This document shows, one piece after another, positions 34,733 through 44,140 of a stretch of DNA of 64,000 nt. The notes under the pieces are model-generated. The model was not told the origin of the DNA. It ran no database searches and saw only the letters and a program-made list of their open reading frames with translations. The position numbers and the translations under genes were made by a program. The stretch is from contig NZ_CP080766.1 in assembly GCF_019602855.1 (NCBI RefSeq), positions 2,170,001 to 2,234,000 on the forward strand, read 5' to 3'. The stretch's first letter is position 1; each line of letters opens with the position of its first letter. The DNA comes from Cupriavidus pinatubonensis. Its GTDB lineage: Bacteria > Pseudomonadota > Gammaproteobacteria > Burkholderiales > Burkholderiaceae.

Positions 34733-35563
34733 ATGGACTACAAGACAATCCTTGTCGCGCTGGGCGACGATCCCGCGCGCGCGGCGCGCTTGCACGCCGC
34801 GCTGGTCCTGTGCCGGCACTTCGGGGCGGGGCTGGTCGGGCTGACCGCAACGGGCACGCAGCTCGAGCCGTTCCGCGGCGCCGGCGACGAGGCCGGCAAG
34901 TACGCCGAGCAGGCGGCGGCAAGCTTGCAGCGCATCGTGGATGAGAACCTGGCGGCGCTGCAGGCTGCGGTCACGTCATCGGGCAGCGGCATGAGGTGCC
35001 GGCACGCGGTGGTCGAGGCGGAGACGGGCTGGGCGCTCGCGATGGAAGGCCGATTTGCGGACCTGGTTCTGCCGCCGGCTTTGCAGGCTGGCGACAACGC
35101 CCCCGCACTGATGGCCGAGGAAGCCGAGTACGCGCTGCTCAATACGGGGCGTCCGATGCTGCTGGTACCGGCCGGTGCCACGCTGGCACCGCAGGGGCAT
35201 GCATTGGTGGGCTGGGATGGCAGCCAGCCAGCCGCGCGCGCGGTGAGCGATGCGCTGCCGCTGCTGGCGCAGGCGTCCTATGTAACCGTGGTGGTGGTGG
35301 CCGGCGCCAGTGGCGAAGACGAGAAGGAAGCAGGCGGGGAACGGCTGCTGCAGTGGCTGGCCGCGCACGGGATCGAGGCCTGGCTGCGTGTCGAACGTGG
35401 CGGACAGCCCGGCGATGAACTGCTGCGGCTAACCTATGAACTCGGTGCCGGCCTGTTGGTGGCAGGCGGCTACGGCCGCAGCCGCCTGCGCCAACGCGTG
35501 CTGGGCGGCACCACGCGCACGCTGGTGCGGCGCGCCGGCGTGCCGCTGTTCATGTCGCACTGA
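34733..35563 (+). CDS. Tandem-domain universal stress protein
   Basis: 276-residue protein with two Usp domains. The first (about 1-140) begins DYKTILVALGDDPARAAR; the second (about 150-276) has HALVGWDGSQPAARAV and ends with GGYGRSRLRQRVLGGTTRT, a G-x2-G-like nucleotide loop. The first domain lacks that loop, so only the second may bind nucleotide. AAGGAG stands nine bases before the ATG. Divergent from the single-domain usp gene and probably also under FNR/ANR control. Confidence 0.88.
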   Translation: MDYKTILVALGDDPARAARLHAALVLCRHFGAGLVGLTATGTQLEPFRGAGDEAGKYAEQAAASLQRIVDENLAALQAAVTSSGSGMRCRHAVVEAETGWALAMEGRFADLVLPPALQAGDNAPALMAEEAEYALLNTGRPMLLVPAGATLAPQGHALVGWDGSQPAARAVSDALPLLAQASYVTVVVVAGASGEDEKEAGGERLLQWLAAHGIEAWLRVERGGQPGDELLRLTYELGAGLLVAGGYGRSRLRQRVLGGTTRTLVRRAGVPLFMSH

Positions 35564-35595
35564 CGATTGCCAGCGCGTTGGCGCGCGGTAAAGCC

Positions 35596-36513
35596 TCAGG
35601 CCGGCAGGAAGCCCTCGACCGTCAGGTAACGCTCGCCGGTGTCATAGTTGAACCCGAGCACGCGGGCGCCGGCCGGAAGTTCAGGCAGCTTGCTCGCGAT
35701 CGCGGCCAGCGTCGCGCCCGACGAAATGCCAACCAGGATGCCTTCTTCGCGCGCGCAGCGGCGCGCCATCTCGCGCGCTGGTTCGGCATCGACCTGGATC
35801 ACGCCATCGAGCAGGTCGGTTTTCAGGTTCTCCGGGATAAAACCGGCGCCGATGCCCTGGATCGGATGCGGCGCGGGCGCGCCACCCGAAATCACCGGCG
35901 ATGCCGTCGGCTCCACGGCGAACACCTTCAGTTGCGGCCATTTCTGCTTGAGCACCTGCGCGCAGCCCGAGATATGGCCGCCCGTGCCCACGCCGGTAAT
36001 CAGTGCATCGAGGCCTTCCGGGAAGTCCGCCAGGATTTCCTGCGCCGTGGTGCGCGCATGGACGTCGATGTTGGCCGGATTCTCGAATTGCTGCGGCATC
36101 CACGCGCCGGGGATCGAGGCGATCAATTCCTCGGCGCGGGCGATCGCGCCCTTCATGCCTTTCTCGCGCGGGGTCAGGTCAAAGGTCGCGCCGTAGGCGA
36201 GCATCAGCCGGCGGCGTTCGATCGACATGCTGTCCGGCATCACCAGGATCAGCTTGTAGCCCTTGACTGCCGCCACCATCGCCAGGCCGATGCCGGTATT
36301 GCCGGAGGTCGGCTCGACAATGGTGCCACCGGGTTTGAGCACGCCACGGCGTTCGGCGTCTTCCACCATCGATAGCGCGATACGGTCCTTGATCGAGCCG
36401 CCCGGGTTGGACCGCTCCGACTTGATCCAGACTTCGTGGCCGTTTCCGAACAGCCGTCGGATGCGGATATGCGGCGTATTGCCGATGGTCTGCAGGATGT
36501 TGTCTGCCTTCAT
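35596..36513 (-). CDS. cysK: Cysteine synthase A
   Basis: 305-residue O-acetylserine sulfhydrylase. The PLP lysine is K42 in NPGGSIKDR; the substrate loop PTSGNTG is at about 68-74 and the phosphate-binding [10 protein letters not shown] at about 176. It joins O-acetylserine and sulfide to form cysteine in the cytoplasm. Length is somewhat short of CysK (about 320) and fits CysK rather than CysM by overall motif wording; the CysK/CysM split is not certain. Convergent with the plus-strand usp gene, 32 bases away. Confidence 0.88.
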   Translation of the reverse strand: MKADNILQTIGNTPHIRIRRLFGNGHEVWIKSERSNPGGSIKDRIALSMVEDAERRGVLKPGGTIVEPTSGNTGIGLAMVAAVKGYKLILVMPDSMSIERRRLMLAYGATFDLTPREKGMKGAIARAEELIASIPGAWMPQQFENPANIDVHARTTAQEILADFPEGLDALITGVGTGGHISGCAQVLKQKWPQLKVFAVEPTASPVISGGAPAPHPIQGIGAGFIPENLKTDLLDGVIQVDAEPAREMARRCAREEGILVGISSGATLAAIASKLPELPAGARVLGFNYDTGERYLTVEGFLPA

Positions 36514-36610
36514 GTTGTCTCCGGAGGGTTGTGCGGGCGCGGCGAACCGCGGCGCGAATGCGTGTCAGACCGGGATTCTATTAAAGTTCACAGAGCCTTG
36601 GTCGCATGCG

Positions 36611-38350
36611 TCATGCAGCGTGGCCCGCGGCATGGCCATCGGTGTATGCCTGCGGCCCCGGCGCGAAGCGCTCCAGCACATGGGCCGTCATGCCCCTGGC
36701 CAGTTCTTCCTCGCCGTAGAAGACCGTGCCGATTGCCTCCTTGCGCAGCATGACGGACTCGTCTTCATTGTGCGTACGCAGGACGATCTCAATCGAGGGA
36801 TTGAGCGTGCGGGCGGTATCGGCCATCTGCCTGACATCGATTGGATCGGCAATGGCGACCACAAGCATGGCGGCACGCGCGATATGGGCCTGGATCAGGA
36901 CGGCGGGATCGGCCGCGTTGCCCGAAACCGCCGCAATACCGCGATTGCGCAGGCTCTCCACCAGTTCGCGGTTCTGCTCCGCGACCACGAACGGAATGCC
37001 GCGCGACTGCAGCGCGCTGCCGATGCGACGCCCCACGCGGCCATAGCCGACCAGCACGACCTGGCCCTCGAGATACTTGCGCTCGGTCGTCATCGGCAAT
37101 TCAGCGTACGGGTCGCCACGCTGCTCCAGGCGCCGGGCCAGTGCCGAGCGTTTGAGGACCCAGCGGCGGAACGGCTCGTTGAGGGCGAACAGCACCGGGT
37201 TCAGCGCGATCGAGATCAGCGCACCCGCCAGCACCAGGCTCATGCCCTCGGCCGGCAGCAGGCCGAGCGAGAGCCCGAGCCCGGCCAAGATGAACGAAAA
37301 CTCGCCGATCTGCGCGAGGCTGGCCGAGACAGTCAGCGCGGTATTGAGCGGATAGCGGAACGCCAGCACCAGCGCGAACGCTGCAATCGACTTGCCGACG
37401 ATGATGATCGCCACCGTGCCAAGCACGTGCAGCGGCTGCTCGATCAGGATTGCGGGCTTGAACAGCATGCCCACCGAGACGAAAAAGAGCACCGAGAACG
37501 CATCGCGCAGCGGTAGCGATTCCTGCGCCGCGCGGTGGCTGAACTCTGACTCGCGCATGACCATGCCGGCGAAGAAAGCGCCCAGCGCGAACGAGACACT
37601 GAACAACTGGGCCGCGCCGTACGCAATGCCGATGGCCGCGGCGATGACTGACAGCGTGAACAACTCGCGCGAGCCCGTGCGCGCGACCAGCCACAGGAAC
37701 CACGGCAGCAAGCGGCGGCCCGCCACCAGCATCAGCGCGATAAAGGCACCGACCTGCAGCAGCGTCAGCGCGATGGTGGTCCACAGCGGCCGGGTCTCCG
37801 CCGCGGCCGATGCGTCCGAGCCGCCCAGAATGCCCGCCAGCGGCGGCAGCAGGACCAGCACCAGCACGGTGGCCAAATCTTCGACCACCAGCCAGCCCAC
37901 CGCGATGCGGCCGTTCATGCTTTCCAGCACGCCGCGCGTCTCCAGCGCCTTGAGCAGCACGACCGTACTCGCACAAGAGAGCGAGAGCCCGAAGATCAGC
38001 CCGCTGCCCCAATGCCAGTCCCACATCCATGCAACCCCAGCGCCGAGCGCCGTGGCCAGCGCCATCTGCACCACCGCGCCAGGCACGGCGATGCGCTTGA
38101 CCGCCAGCAGGTCTTTGAGCGAGAAGTGCAGCCCCACGCCGAACATGAGCAGCATCACGCCGATCTCGGAAAGCTGGGAGGCCAGATGTACGTCCGCGAC
38201 AAAGCCGGGCGTGCCCGGTCCGATGATGATGCCGGCTACCAGGTAGCCGACCAGCGCCGGCACTTTGACCCGCTCGGCCAGGAAGCCGAGAACCAGGGCA
38301 ATGCCGAACCCGGCGGCAAGCGTGGTGATAAGAGGGATGTTGTGTTCCAT
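36611..38350 (-). CDS. Kef/YbaL-type cation:proton antiporter
   Basis: 579-residue monovalent cation:proton antiporter-2. About twelve to thirteen membrane segments fill residues 5-400, beginning with ALVLGFLAERVKVPALVGYLVAG in two runs. A cytoplasmic TrkA-N domain follows with VVLVGYGRVGRRIGSAL. Overall layout matches YbaL/KefB potassium-efflux systems. The ATG at 38350 was chosen because the 26 residues before it have no similarity, although no clear ribosome-binding site precedes it. It may help with K+ or pH homeostasis. No kefF/kefG-type ancillary gene is adjacent. Confidence 0.88.
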   Translation of the reverse strand: MEHNIPLITTLAAGFGIALVLGFLAERVKVPALVGYLVAGIIIGPGTPGFVADVHLASQLSEIGVMLLMFGVGLHFSLKDLLAVKRIAVPGAVVQMALATALGAGVAWMWDWHWGSGLIFGLSLSCASTVVLLKALETRGVLESMNGRIAVGWLVVEDLATVLVLVLLPPLAGILGGSDASAAAETRPLWTTIALTLLQVGAFIALMLVAGRRLLPWFLWLVARTGSRELFTLSVIAAAIGIAYGAAQLFSVSFALGAFFAGMVMRESEFSHRAAQESLPLRDAFSVLFFVSVGMLFKPAILIEQPLHVLGTVAIIIVGKSIAAFALVLAFRYPLNTALTVSASLAQIGEFSFILAGLGLSLGLLPAEGMSLVLAGALISIALNPVLFALNEPFRRWVLKRSALARRLEQRGDPYAELPMTTERKYLEGQVVLVGYGRVGRRIGSALQSRGIPFVVAEQNRELVESLRNRGIAAVSGNAADPAVLIQAHIARAAMLVVAIADPIDVRQMADTARTLNPSIEIVLRTHNEDESVMLRKEAIGTVFYGEEELARGMTAHVLERFAPGPQAYTDGHAAGHAA

Positions 38351-38685
38351 GCAGGACGAAGGGAGTGGCGGATTGAAAACGGGGCGGTCCTGCGGCGGAG
38401 CCCGGCAGTCCGGTTGCCGGTCGGGCAAGGGTGGGTCTGCCGTGCGCCGGCAGACATACCAGGCCCCTTCATGATAACGGCAGATGGACGAAGCGCTGTC
38501 GAAAGGGCAGATTCAGGCGCATGGCGAGTCTATGGCGAAGCATGGCGCGCCGGCCGTGCTGTGGGCCAGCGTGTGGCGCAGGCAAACGTTGCGTTCGGAA
38601 ATTGCAGATGGTGCGCGGCCCGGTTAGCGGCGATGATCGGTGCCGATATCCTGCTACCGGCTGTTTTCCGAGTCTTCCGTCCACC
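38351..38685. other. Intergenic region, 335 bases
   Basis: Gap between the divergent antiporter and AraC-like genes. Open frames cross it but show no recognisable protein. No dyad longer than five bases or clear promoter was found. Confidence 0.5.
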
Positions 38686-39282
38686 ATGCGCGTCCACCTG
38701 CAGTCCTACTCGCACGTCAGCCTGCATCGACTGTTCCTGGCGTTCCCGCTGACCATCGTGGCCACGCATGGCAGGTCGGTCGTCAGGCGGCGCGGCCACG
38801 AGCGGCTGCTTGTGCCGGGACACGATGTCACGATCGAGCCGTTCGAGACCATCGACATGCATCTGGACGGCAGCAGCGGCCAGCCGTCGTCGTGCACGTT
38901 CGAGATCAGGCGCGGCATGCCCGGCACGCCGCAGGATGCGTTGCACCAAAGGATTTCCAGGCGCGTTTTCCTGCAGCCCCAGTATGCATGGAGCGCGGGC
39001 TTCATCGCCGAACGTATCGACATGCCCGCGACGCAGCTGCGCCGCCTGCTGTTTTCGCAAGGCACGGCGCTGACGGACCTCTGCCGTACGCAGCGGCTCA
39101 TGCGCCTGCTGTTCGAAGCCATGGCGGGCGACGTAGCCATGGCGGACCTGAAGCGGTTCGTCGGATGGCCACCCAACGGTGATGTGGAGTCGGCTTTCTA
39201 TGATCGCTTCGGCGTGTCCGTACAGACCGCGAGGCGGCTGGCCAGTCATCGGGTACCCGAACTGAGGCGCTCCATTGCCTGA
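38686..39282 (+). CDS. AraC-like HTH protein
   Basis: 198 residues. The C-terminal half carries an AraC-type helix-turn-helix pattern: SAGFIAERIDMPATQLRRLLF (first HTH, in two parts) then LCRTQRLMRLLFEAM and a weak second helix pair ending FGVSVQTARRLASHR. The N-terminal half (residues 1-95) matches no sensor domain I recognise. The start ATG at 38686 has no strong ribosome-binding site, so the exact N terminus is uncertain. Divergent from the antiporter gene. Target unknown. Confidence 0.65.
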   Translation: MRVHLQSYSHVSLHRLFLAFPLTIVATHGRSVVRRRGHERLLVPGHDVTIEPFETIDMHLDGSSGQPSSCTFEIRRGMPGTPQDALHQRISRRVFLQPQYAWSAGFIAERIDMPATQLRRLLFSQGTALTDLCRTQRLMRLLFEAMAGDVAMADLKRFVGWPPNGDVESAFYDRFGVSVQTARRLASHRVPELRRSIA

Positions 39283-39360
39283 GTGGATTGCGTCTCTCCG
39301 GCAGCAACCGCCCTATGCAGTCATACTGGCGCATTCACGGAATCGGCGGAGGACGCTGAC

Positions 39361-39834
39361 ATGGCAGATCGAGAGCATCACTATCGGGTTTCGGTCGAGT
39401 GGACCGGCAACAAGGGCAGCGGCACGTCGGGCTACCGCGCGTATGCGCGCGACTACGTGATTCGCTCCGGCGCCAAGCCGGTCATTCCGGGCTCATCGGA
39501 TCCGTCCTTTCTCGGCGATGCGGCGCGCTGGAATCCGGAGGACCTGCTCGTGGCCTCCGCCGCGGCGTGCCACAAGCTCTGGTACCTGCATCTGTGCGCC
39601 AACGCGGGCATCGTCGTGCTTGCGTATGTCGATGATGCGGAAGGCACGATGATCGAAGCGCAGTCCGGCCGCTTCACAAGGATCGTCCTGCGGCCGCGCG
39701 TCACCGTGCGCGCGGGCGACGACCTGGAACTGGCTGCGCGGCTGCATCACACCGCCCACGAACAATGCTTTATCGCCAACTCGCTCAATTTCCCGGTGCT
39801 GTGCGAGCCGACCTTCGAGCAGGCGCCCGCTTAG
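39361..39834 (+). CDS. OsmC family peroxiredoxin-like protein
   Basis: 157-residue OsmC-fold protein. The two family cysteines are in AAACHKLWYLHLC and HEQCFIANSLNFPV; in OsmC/Ohr proteins they reduce organic hydroperoxides. The N terminus HHYRVSVEWTGNKGSGTSGYRAY and WNPEDLLVASAAACH are typical of the OsmC subgroup rather than Ohr. CGGAGGAC precedes the ATG. A strong terminator follows four bases after the stop. Confidence 0.88.
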   Translation: MADREHHYRVSVEWTGNKGSGTSGYRAYARDYVIRSGAKPVIPGSSDPSFLGDAARWNPEDLLVASAAACHKLWYLHLCANAGIVVLAYVDDAEGTMIEAQSGRFTRIVLRPRVTVRAGDDLELAARLHHTAHEQCFIANSLNFPVLCEPTFEQAPA

Positions 39835-39837
39835 AGC

Positions 39838-39876
39838 AAGCGTCGCGGTCCCGCTGTTCGGACCGCCCCGACGCTT
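39838..39876 (+). terminator. Terminator after the OsmC gene
   Basis: AAGCGTCGCGGTCC (39838-39851) folds back on GGACCG and CGACGCTT (39860-39876), fourteen pairs with a three-base bulge and an eight-base loop, and runs into GCTTTGTG. It starts four bases past the OsmC stop codon. Confidence 0.7.
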
Positions 39877-40027
39877 TGTGCGCCTGTTGGCCGTTGCCCA
39901 CCAAAATCAGCCTCTGACAGCTCGTTGCGTACACCTGAGCGCGCGCGCAGTCGGTGGCATGGCATCTGCATAGTCAAGGGCGAACGTCGTATCCGCCGTT
40001 CGCTTTCCATGACTACAGGAGATTCCC

Positions 40028-40291
40028 ATGTCCACGCTACTGATCGAAAACCTGCCGCGCGTCCGCGAACTGGACCGGGCTGCCCGTGCCGCCATCCGCG
40101 GCGGCGTTGCCTACATGCCTGCTTCCATCGCGGTGGGCGAGCCCGACCCGAACGGGCACCTGCCGGGGCCGTCGATGCCCTCGATGCCTCCGCTGCCATC
40201 GTTCCCGCCGATGCCTCCGATGCTGAAGCTGCCCGAGTTTCCGGCGGGATTCCCGTTCCAGCCCAAGCCTCGTCACATTGTGCCGCTGTAA
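40028..40291 (+). CDS. Small proline-rich protein with double-glycine leader-like N terminus
   Basis: 87 residues, AGGAG seven bases before the ATG. The first 26 residues (LLIENLPRVRELDRAARAAI then RGG) look like a helical leader ending in a Gly-Gly site, as in double-glycine secreted or ribosomally made modified peptides. The remaining 61 residues hold 19 prolines and several Met (PSMPSMPPLPSFPPMPPM), so they are probably extended and unstructured. No cysteine. No peptidase-ABC transporter or modifying enzyme is adjacent. A perfect seven-base hairpin (39980-40003) lies just upstream. Secretion or modification is inference. Confidence 0.7.
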   Translation: MSTLLIENLPRVRELDRAARAAIRGGVAYMPASIAVGEPDPNGHLPGPSMPSMPPLPSFPPMPPMLKLPEFPAGFPFQPKPRHIVPL

Positions 40292-40454
40292 GCACCTGTC
40301 CCTCCTCGGCCGCCTCGATACGCGTCAAGCGTGCCAGGGCACGTGAGCGACCGCACCATGGACATCGTCTGGAGTGACTGACCATACCGGCAGGGCACCC
40401 GGGCGATGTCCATTCCTTCTTGAGGCGCAAGGAACTCACTTTCCGAAACTCCTA

Positions 40455-40507
40455 TTGCTTTCATTATGAAAGTTCGGCTAGAGTTGTTACTAGCATGATG
40501 ATAGTAA
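40455..40507 (+). promoter_or_regulatory. Promoter with two operator-like dyads upstream of the thiolase gene
   Basis: TTGCTT (40455-40460) and TAGAGT (40479-40484) form a -35/-10 pair with 18 bases between. A perfect dyad CTTTCAT-T-ATGAAAG (40458-40472) lies between them, as at MerR-type promoters. A second perfect dyad, TTACTA-N9-TAGTAA (40487-40507), covers the expected start point. The surrounding gap 40292-40602 holds nothing else I can name. Confidence 0.6.
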
Positions 40508-40602
40508 GTGGTAGCTGAACCGACGCTGCTGCTATGTCAGTGCCATCCGGTGCCGCTTGTGGCGCCCGCAACCGTCGTCGACGTCCGTAGGAGGGTAGTT
40601 TC

Positions 40603-41787
40603 ATGAATACGCGCGAAGTGGTGTTGTGTCACCCGGTTCGCACCGCGATTGGTGCATTCAACGGCACCCTGAAGGGCACGCCTGCGGTTGAACTCGGGGC
40701 CGCGGCAATCGGAGAGTCGCTCAAGCGTGCAGGCATCGATGCCGGCCGCATCGGCAGTGTGGTGTTCGGCAACGTGATTCAGGCCGGCAACCGCATGAAC
40801 CCTGCACGGCAGGCCGCCATCGGCGCGGGCTTGCCGGTATCCGTCCCGGCCATGACCGTGAACCGCGTGTGCGGGTCCGGTGCGCAGGCCATTGCAACGG
40901 CCGCGGACGAGGTCAGGCTTGGCTATGCCGACGTCGCCGTCGCCGGCGGCATGGAGAACATGGACCGTGCGCCTTACCTCGTGCCATCCGGCCGCTGGGG
41001 GCAGCGCATGGGCGATACGGTCATGCATGACAGCATGCTGTTCGACGGGCTGCAGGATGCGTTCTCCGGCCTGCACTCGGGCTGGCATACCGAGGATCTC
41101 GCCACCCGCTACGAGCTCAGCCGCGATGCACAGGACCGCTGGGCCGAGCGGTCGCAGCAGCGCTTTGCGCGAGCGCAGGCGCAGGGCCGATTCGCGTCGC
41201 AGATCGTTGAAGTCGCCGTGAAGGCCAAGGGCGGTACGGCCGCGTTCAAGGTCGACGAGGCCAATCGTCCCGATACCACCCTCGAGACGCTGGCGCGACT
41301 GAAGGCGGCATTTCGTGAGGGTGGAACCATTACTGCCGGCAATGCGCCCGGCATCAACAGTGGTGCCGCTGCCATGCTGGTGGCCGAACGCGCCTTTGCG
41401 GAAAGCCAGGGCATGAAGCCGATGGCTAGGCTGGTTGCCTACGGTGTCGGCGCGGTGGAACCGGGATTGTTCGGGCTTGGCCCCGTTCCTGCCGTGCGCC
41501 AGGCGCTCGAGCGCGCACGCTGGACGCTCGGCGATATCGAGCGTATCGAGATCAACGAGGCCTTCGCTGCCGTGCCGCTCGCAGTCGCGGCCGAGTTGGG
41601 CCTGCCCCACGACATCATCAACGTGGACGGCGGTGCCATTGCGCACGGGCATCCGATCGGTGCGACCGGTGCGGTGCTGACGACGCGGCTGCTCCATGCG
41701 ATGCAGTCGGACGGCATCCGGCGCGGCATTGTCACGCTCTGCATTGGCGGCGGGCAGGGCATTGCGCTTGCCATCGAATCTCTCTGA
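40603..41787 (+). CDS. Acetyl-CoA acetyltransferase (thiolase)
   Basis: 394-residue canonical thiolase with all three catalytic elements: C90 in NRVCGSGAQ, the His in [12 protein letters not shown] and the second Cys in TLCIGGGQG. It condenses or cleaves acetoacetyl-CoA or 3-ketoacyl-CoA. GGAGGG precedes the ATG. It forms an operon with the PanE-like gene 14 bases downstream, and its own promoter region carries two dyads. No phaB, CoA-transferase or hydratase gene accompanies it, so the pathway is unclear. Confidence 0.92.
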   Translation: MNTREVVLCHPVRTAIGAFNGTLKGTPAVELGAAAIGESLKRAGIDAGRIGSVVFGNVIQAGNRMNPARQAAIGAGLPVSVPAMTVNRVCGSGAQAIATAADEVRLGYADVAVAGGMENMDRAPYLVPSGRWGQRMGDTVMHDSMLFDGLQDAFSGLHSGWHTEDLATRYELSRDAQDRWAERSQQRFARAQAQGRFASQIVEVAVKAKGGTAAFKVDEANRPDTTLETLARLKAAFREGGTITAGNAPGINSGAAAMLVAERAFAESQGMKPMARLVAYGVGAVEPGLFGLGPVPAVRQALERARWTLGDIERIEINEAFAAVPLAVAAELGLPHDIINVDGGAIAHGHPIGATGAVLTTRLLHAMQSDGIRRGIVTLCIGGGQGIALAIESL

Positions 41788-41801
41788 ACAGACGAGACCT
41801 T

Positions 41802-42734
41802 ATGAAGATACTTGTGCTGGGCGCGGGCGCCATGGGCGGTTACTATGGCGCGCGCCTGATCGAGGCCGGCGCGGACGTCACGTTCCTTGTGCGCGCGGGA
41901 CGTGCCCGGGCGCTGGCGGAACACGGGCTGGTCGTGCGCAGCGCGCTTGGTGATTTCAGGCGCGCCGTGAAGACCGTGCAGGCGGGCGCAGTCAGGCCCG
42001 AGTACAACCTCGTGCTCATGGCGTGCAAGGCCTATGACCTCGAAGACGCCATGCTCGCAATCGCGCCGGCCGTCGGCAGCGACACGGCCATCCTGCCGCT
42101 GCTCAATGGAATGTCCGCCTATGACCAGCTCGACGCGCGCTTCGGCGGGAAGCGCGTGCTTGGTGGTGTGTCATACATTGCGACGACGCTTGCGGATGAC
42201 GGAACCATCGCTCACGCCGGCAGCAACGACCGGCTGATGGTGGGCGCGCGCGCACCCGAAACGCATGATATTGCCAGGGCGCTCCACGAGCAGTTTTCCC
42301 GCTCGGCGGGCACGCGCGAACTGTCATCCGATATCGTCCAGGAGCTCTGGAACAAATGGGCGATGATCGCCGCCGGCGCGTTGATGACCTGCCTGATGCG
42401 CGGCAACGTCGGACAGATCATGCGGACGCGCGACGGCCGGAGCCTGACGTTGCAGGCGATTGCGGAGTGCGGGGCTGTCGCGGCACTGAGCGGCTTTCCG
42501 CTTCCAGAGGCGGTCGCCAATGCCGTGAAGAGCCGCCTGCTCGATGAATCGTCGACCTGGGCCGCCTCGATGATGCGCGATATCGCACAAGGCAGGCGCC
42601 AGATTGAGGCCGATGCGATTGTTGGGGATCTCGTCGCGCGTGCGGCCGTGCTCGGGCATGAGGTGCCGTTGAGCCGCATGGCTTATTGCCACCTTCAGGT
42701 CTATCAAGGCCAGCGCGCTGCGGAACGGGTCTGA
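41802..42734 (+). CDS. 2-dehydropantoate 2-reductase family protein
   Basis: 310-residue ketopantoate reductase (PanE/ApbA) family enzyme. The NADP motif is [14 protein letters not shown] (7-20), with MACKAYDL after the Rossmann fold, a catalytic Lys region in [14 protein letters not shown] and the C-terminal [11 protein letters not shown]. PanE makes pantoate for coenzyme A; a paralogue beside a thiolase could reduce another 2-keto acid, so I give no gene symbol. It shares a transcript with the thiolase. Confidence 0.88.
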   Translation: MKILVLGAGAMGGYYGARLIEAGADVTFLVRAGRARALAEHGLVVRSALGDFRRAVKTVQAGAVRPEYNLVLMACKAYDLEDAMLAIAPAVGSDTAILPLLNGMSAYDQLDARFGGKRVLGGVSYIATTLADDGTIAHAGSNDRLMVGARAPETHDIARALHEQFSRSAGTRELSSDIVQELWNKWAMIAAGALMTCLMRGNVGQIMRTRDGRSLTLQAIAECGAVAALSGFPLPEAVANAVKSRLLDESSTWAASMMRDIAQGRRQIEADAIVGDLVARAAVLGHEVPLSRMAYCHLQVYQGQRAAERV

Positions 42735-42942
42735 GCCACGTGTGACGACGGCGGGTACGACCTGGCACTTGCCAGCGGCTCGTCCCCCCGTATCGCACTA
42801 ATCTTCCTTCTTTTCCTCGCGCATTGCCCGCGGCATGCCGGTCCATACGCACCGGTGCCCGGCACTGCCGAGCTCCGATGCGAGCGCCGACAGCGTCATG
42901 GCTATCAGAACAAAGAGCCTTCGCATCGCCAGCCACCGCTTG

Positions 42943-43995
42943 TCAGTGCGTGTCGACGTCCAGCACCGCCTGTGCAAACGCTACAGGCGCTTCCTGCGGC
43001 AGGTTGTGGCCAATGCCGCCGGTCAGGTGCCGGTGCTCGTACCGGCTTGTGAACTTGCTGGCATAGGCGCTGGGCTCAGGGTGAGGCGCGCCATTGGCAT
43101 CGCCTTCCATGGTGATCGTCGGCACGCGGATGGCAGGTGCGGTCGCGAGCTTCCGTTCGATGTCGTCGAATCGTGCATCGCCGGCGGCCAGCCCCTGTCG
43201 CCAGCGGTAGTTGTGGATGGTGATTTCCACGTGGTCGGGGTTGTCGAACGCGGCGGCGCTGCGCTCGAACGTGGCATCGTCGAAGTTCCATTGCGGCGAG
43301 GCGAGCTTCCAGATCAGCTTGGCAAACTGCCGCGTGTACTTCTGGTACCCCGCGCGGCCGCGTTCGGTCGCGAAGTAGAACTGGTACCACCACTGCAGTT
43401 CGGCTTCGGGCGGCAATGGCTGCTTGCCGGCTGCCTGGCTGCCGATCAGGTAGCCGCTGACGGACACGAGTCCGCGGCAACGGTCTGGCCACAGCGCGGC
43501 CATGATGTCGGCGGTGCGTGCGCCCCAGTCGAAGCCAGCCACGACGGCGTTCTGGATGCGCAGCGCGTCCATCAGCGCGATCATGTCGACCGCGACGGCG
43601 GACGGCTGGCCGTTGCGGAAGGTATCGGGCGACTGGAACGTGGTCGCGCCATGGCCGCGCAGGTAAGGCATGATGACGCGATATCCGCGTGCCGCCAGCA
43701 ATGGGGCGACATCGACAAAGCTGTGGATGTCGTAAGGCCAGCCATGCAGCAACAGCGCGACGGGCCCGTTGGCGGGGCCCGCTTCGGCGTAGCCGACGTT
43801 AAGCACGCCGGCATTGACGTGCTTGATCGGTGCGAAGGTGGTATGCGTTCCGGGCAGGGCAGAGGGCAGGGGCGAGGCTTTCGCCACGCTGGTCTGTGCC
43901 TGTGCTGCCTGCGAAAGGCCAAACTGTGCTGCGGCCAGCGTGGCGGCCGCAGCACCCAGAAACCCCCGGCGGGGCAGATCGACTTTCTCCGACAT
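42943..43995 (-). CDS. Tat-exported alpha/beta hydrolase (epoxide hydrolase-like)
   Basis: 350 residues. A twin-arginine signal (PRRGFLGAAAATLAAAQFG) directs it to the periplasm. LLHGWPYD supplies the HGxP oxyanion motif and GFDWGART the nucleophile elbow with Asp, so it belongs with epoxide hydrolases or haloalkane/haloacetate dehalogenases rather than Ser esterases. The C-terminal His is in GGIGHNLPQE. AGGAG precedes the ATG at 43995; a longer open frame upstream was not used. Convergent with the PanE-like gene; substrate unknown. Confidence 0.85.
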   Translation of the reverse strand: MSEKVDLPRRGFLGAAAATLAAAQFGLSQAAQAQTSVAKASPLPSALPGTHTTFAPIKHVNAGVLNVGYAEAGPANGPVALLLHGWPYDIHSFVDVAPLLAARGYRVIMPYLRGHGATTFQSPDTFRNGQPSAVAVDMIALMDALRIQNAVVAGFDWGARTADIMAALWPDRCRGLVSVSGYLIGSQAAGKQPLPPEAELQWWYQFYFATERGRAGYQKYTRQFAKLIWKLASPQWNFDDATFERSAAAFDNPDHVEITIHNYRWRQGLAAGDARFDDIERKLATAPAIRVPTITMEGDANGAPHPEPSAYASKFTSRYEHRHLTGGIGHNLPQEAPVAFAQAVLDVDTH

Positions 43996-44140
43996 CGCGT
44001 TCTCCTGTGTGCTGAACAATCTGTGCACGAGTCTAGGAGGCCGCCGCATGCGGCATGTGTCGAAGTTCCTGGGCTTTGTATCGCCATGTATATGGCGCTG
44101 ACCAGCGCATACATCGATACAAAAAGATGCCTTTGCCGGG

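Noticed and set aside
42771-42784. CTGGCA-CT-TGCCAG dyad between convergent panE-like and hydrolase genes
   Set aside because: Its two-base centre is too short for a stable RNA loop and no T-run follows; there is no gene start nearby for an operator role.
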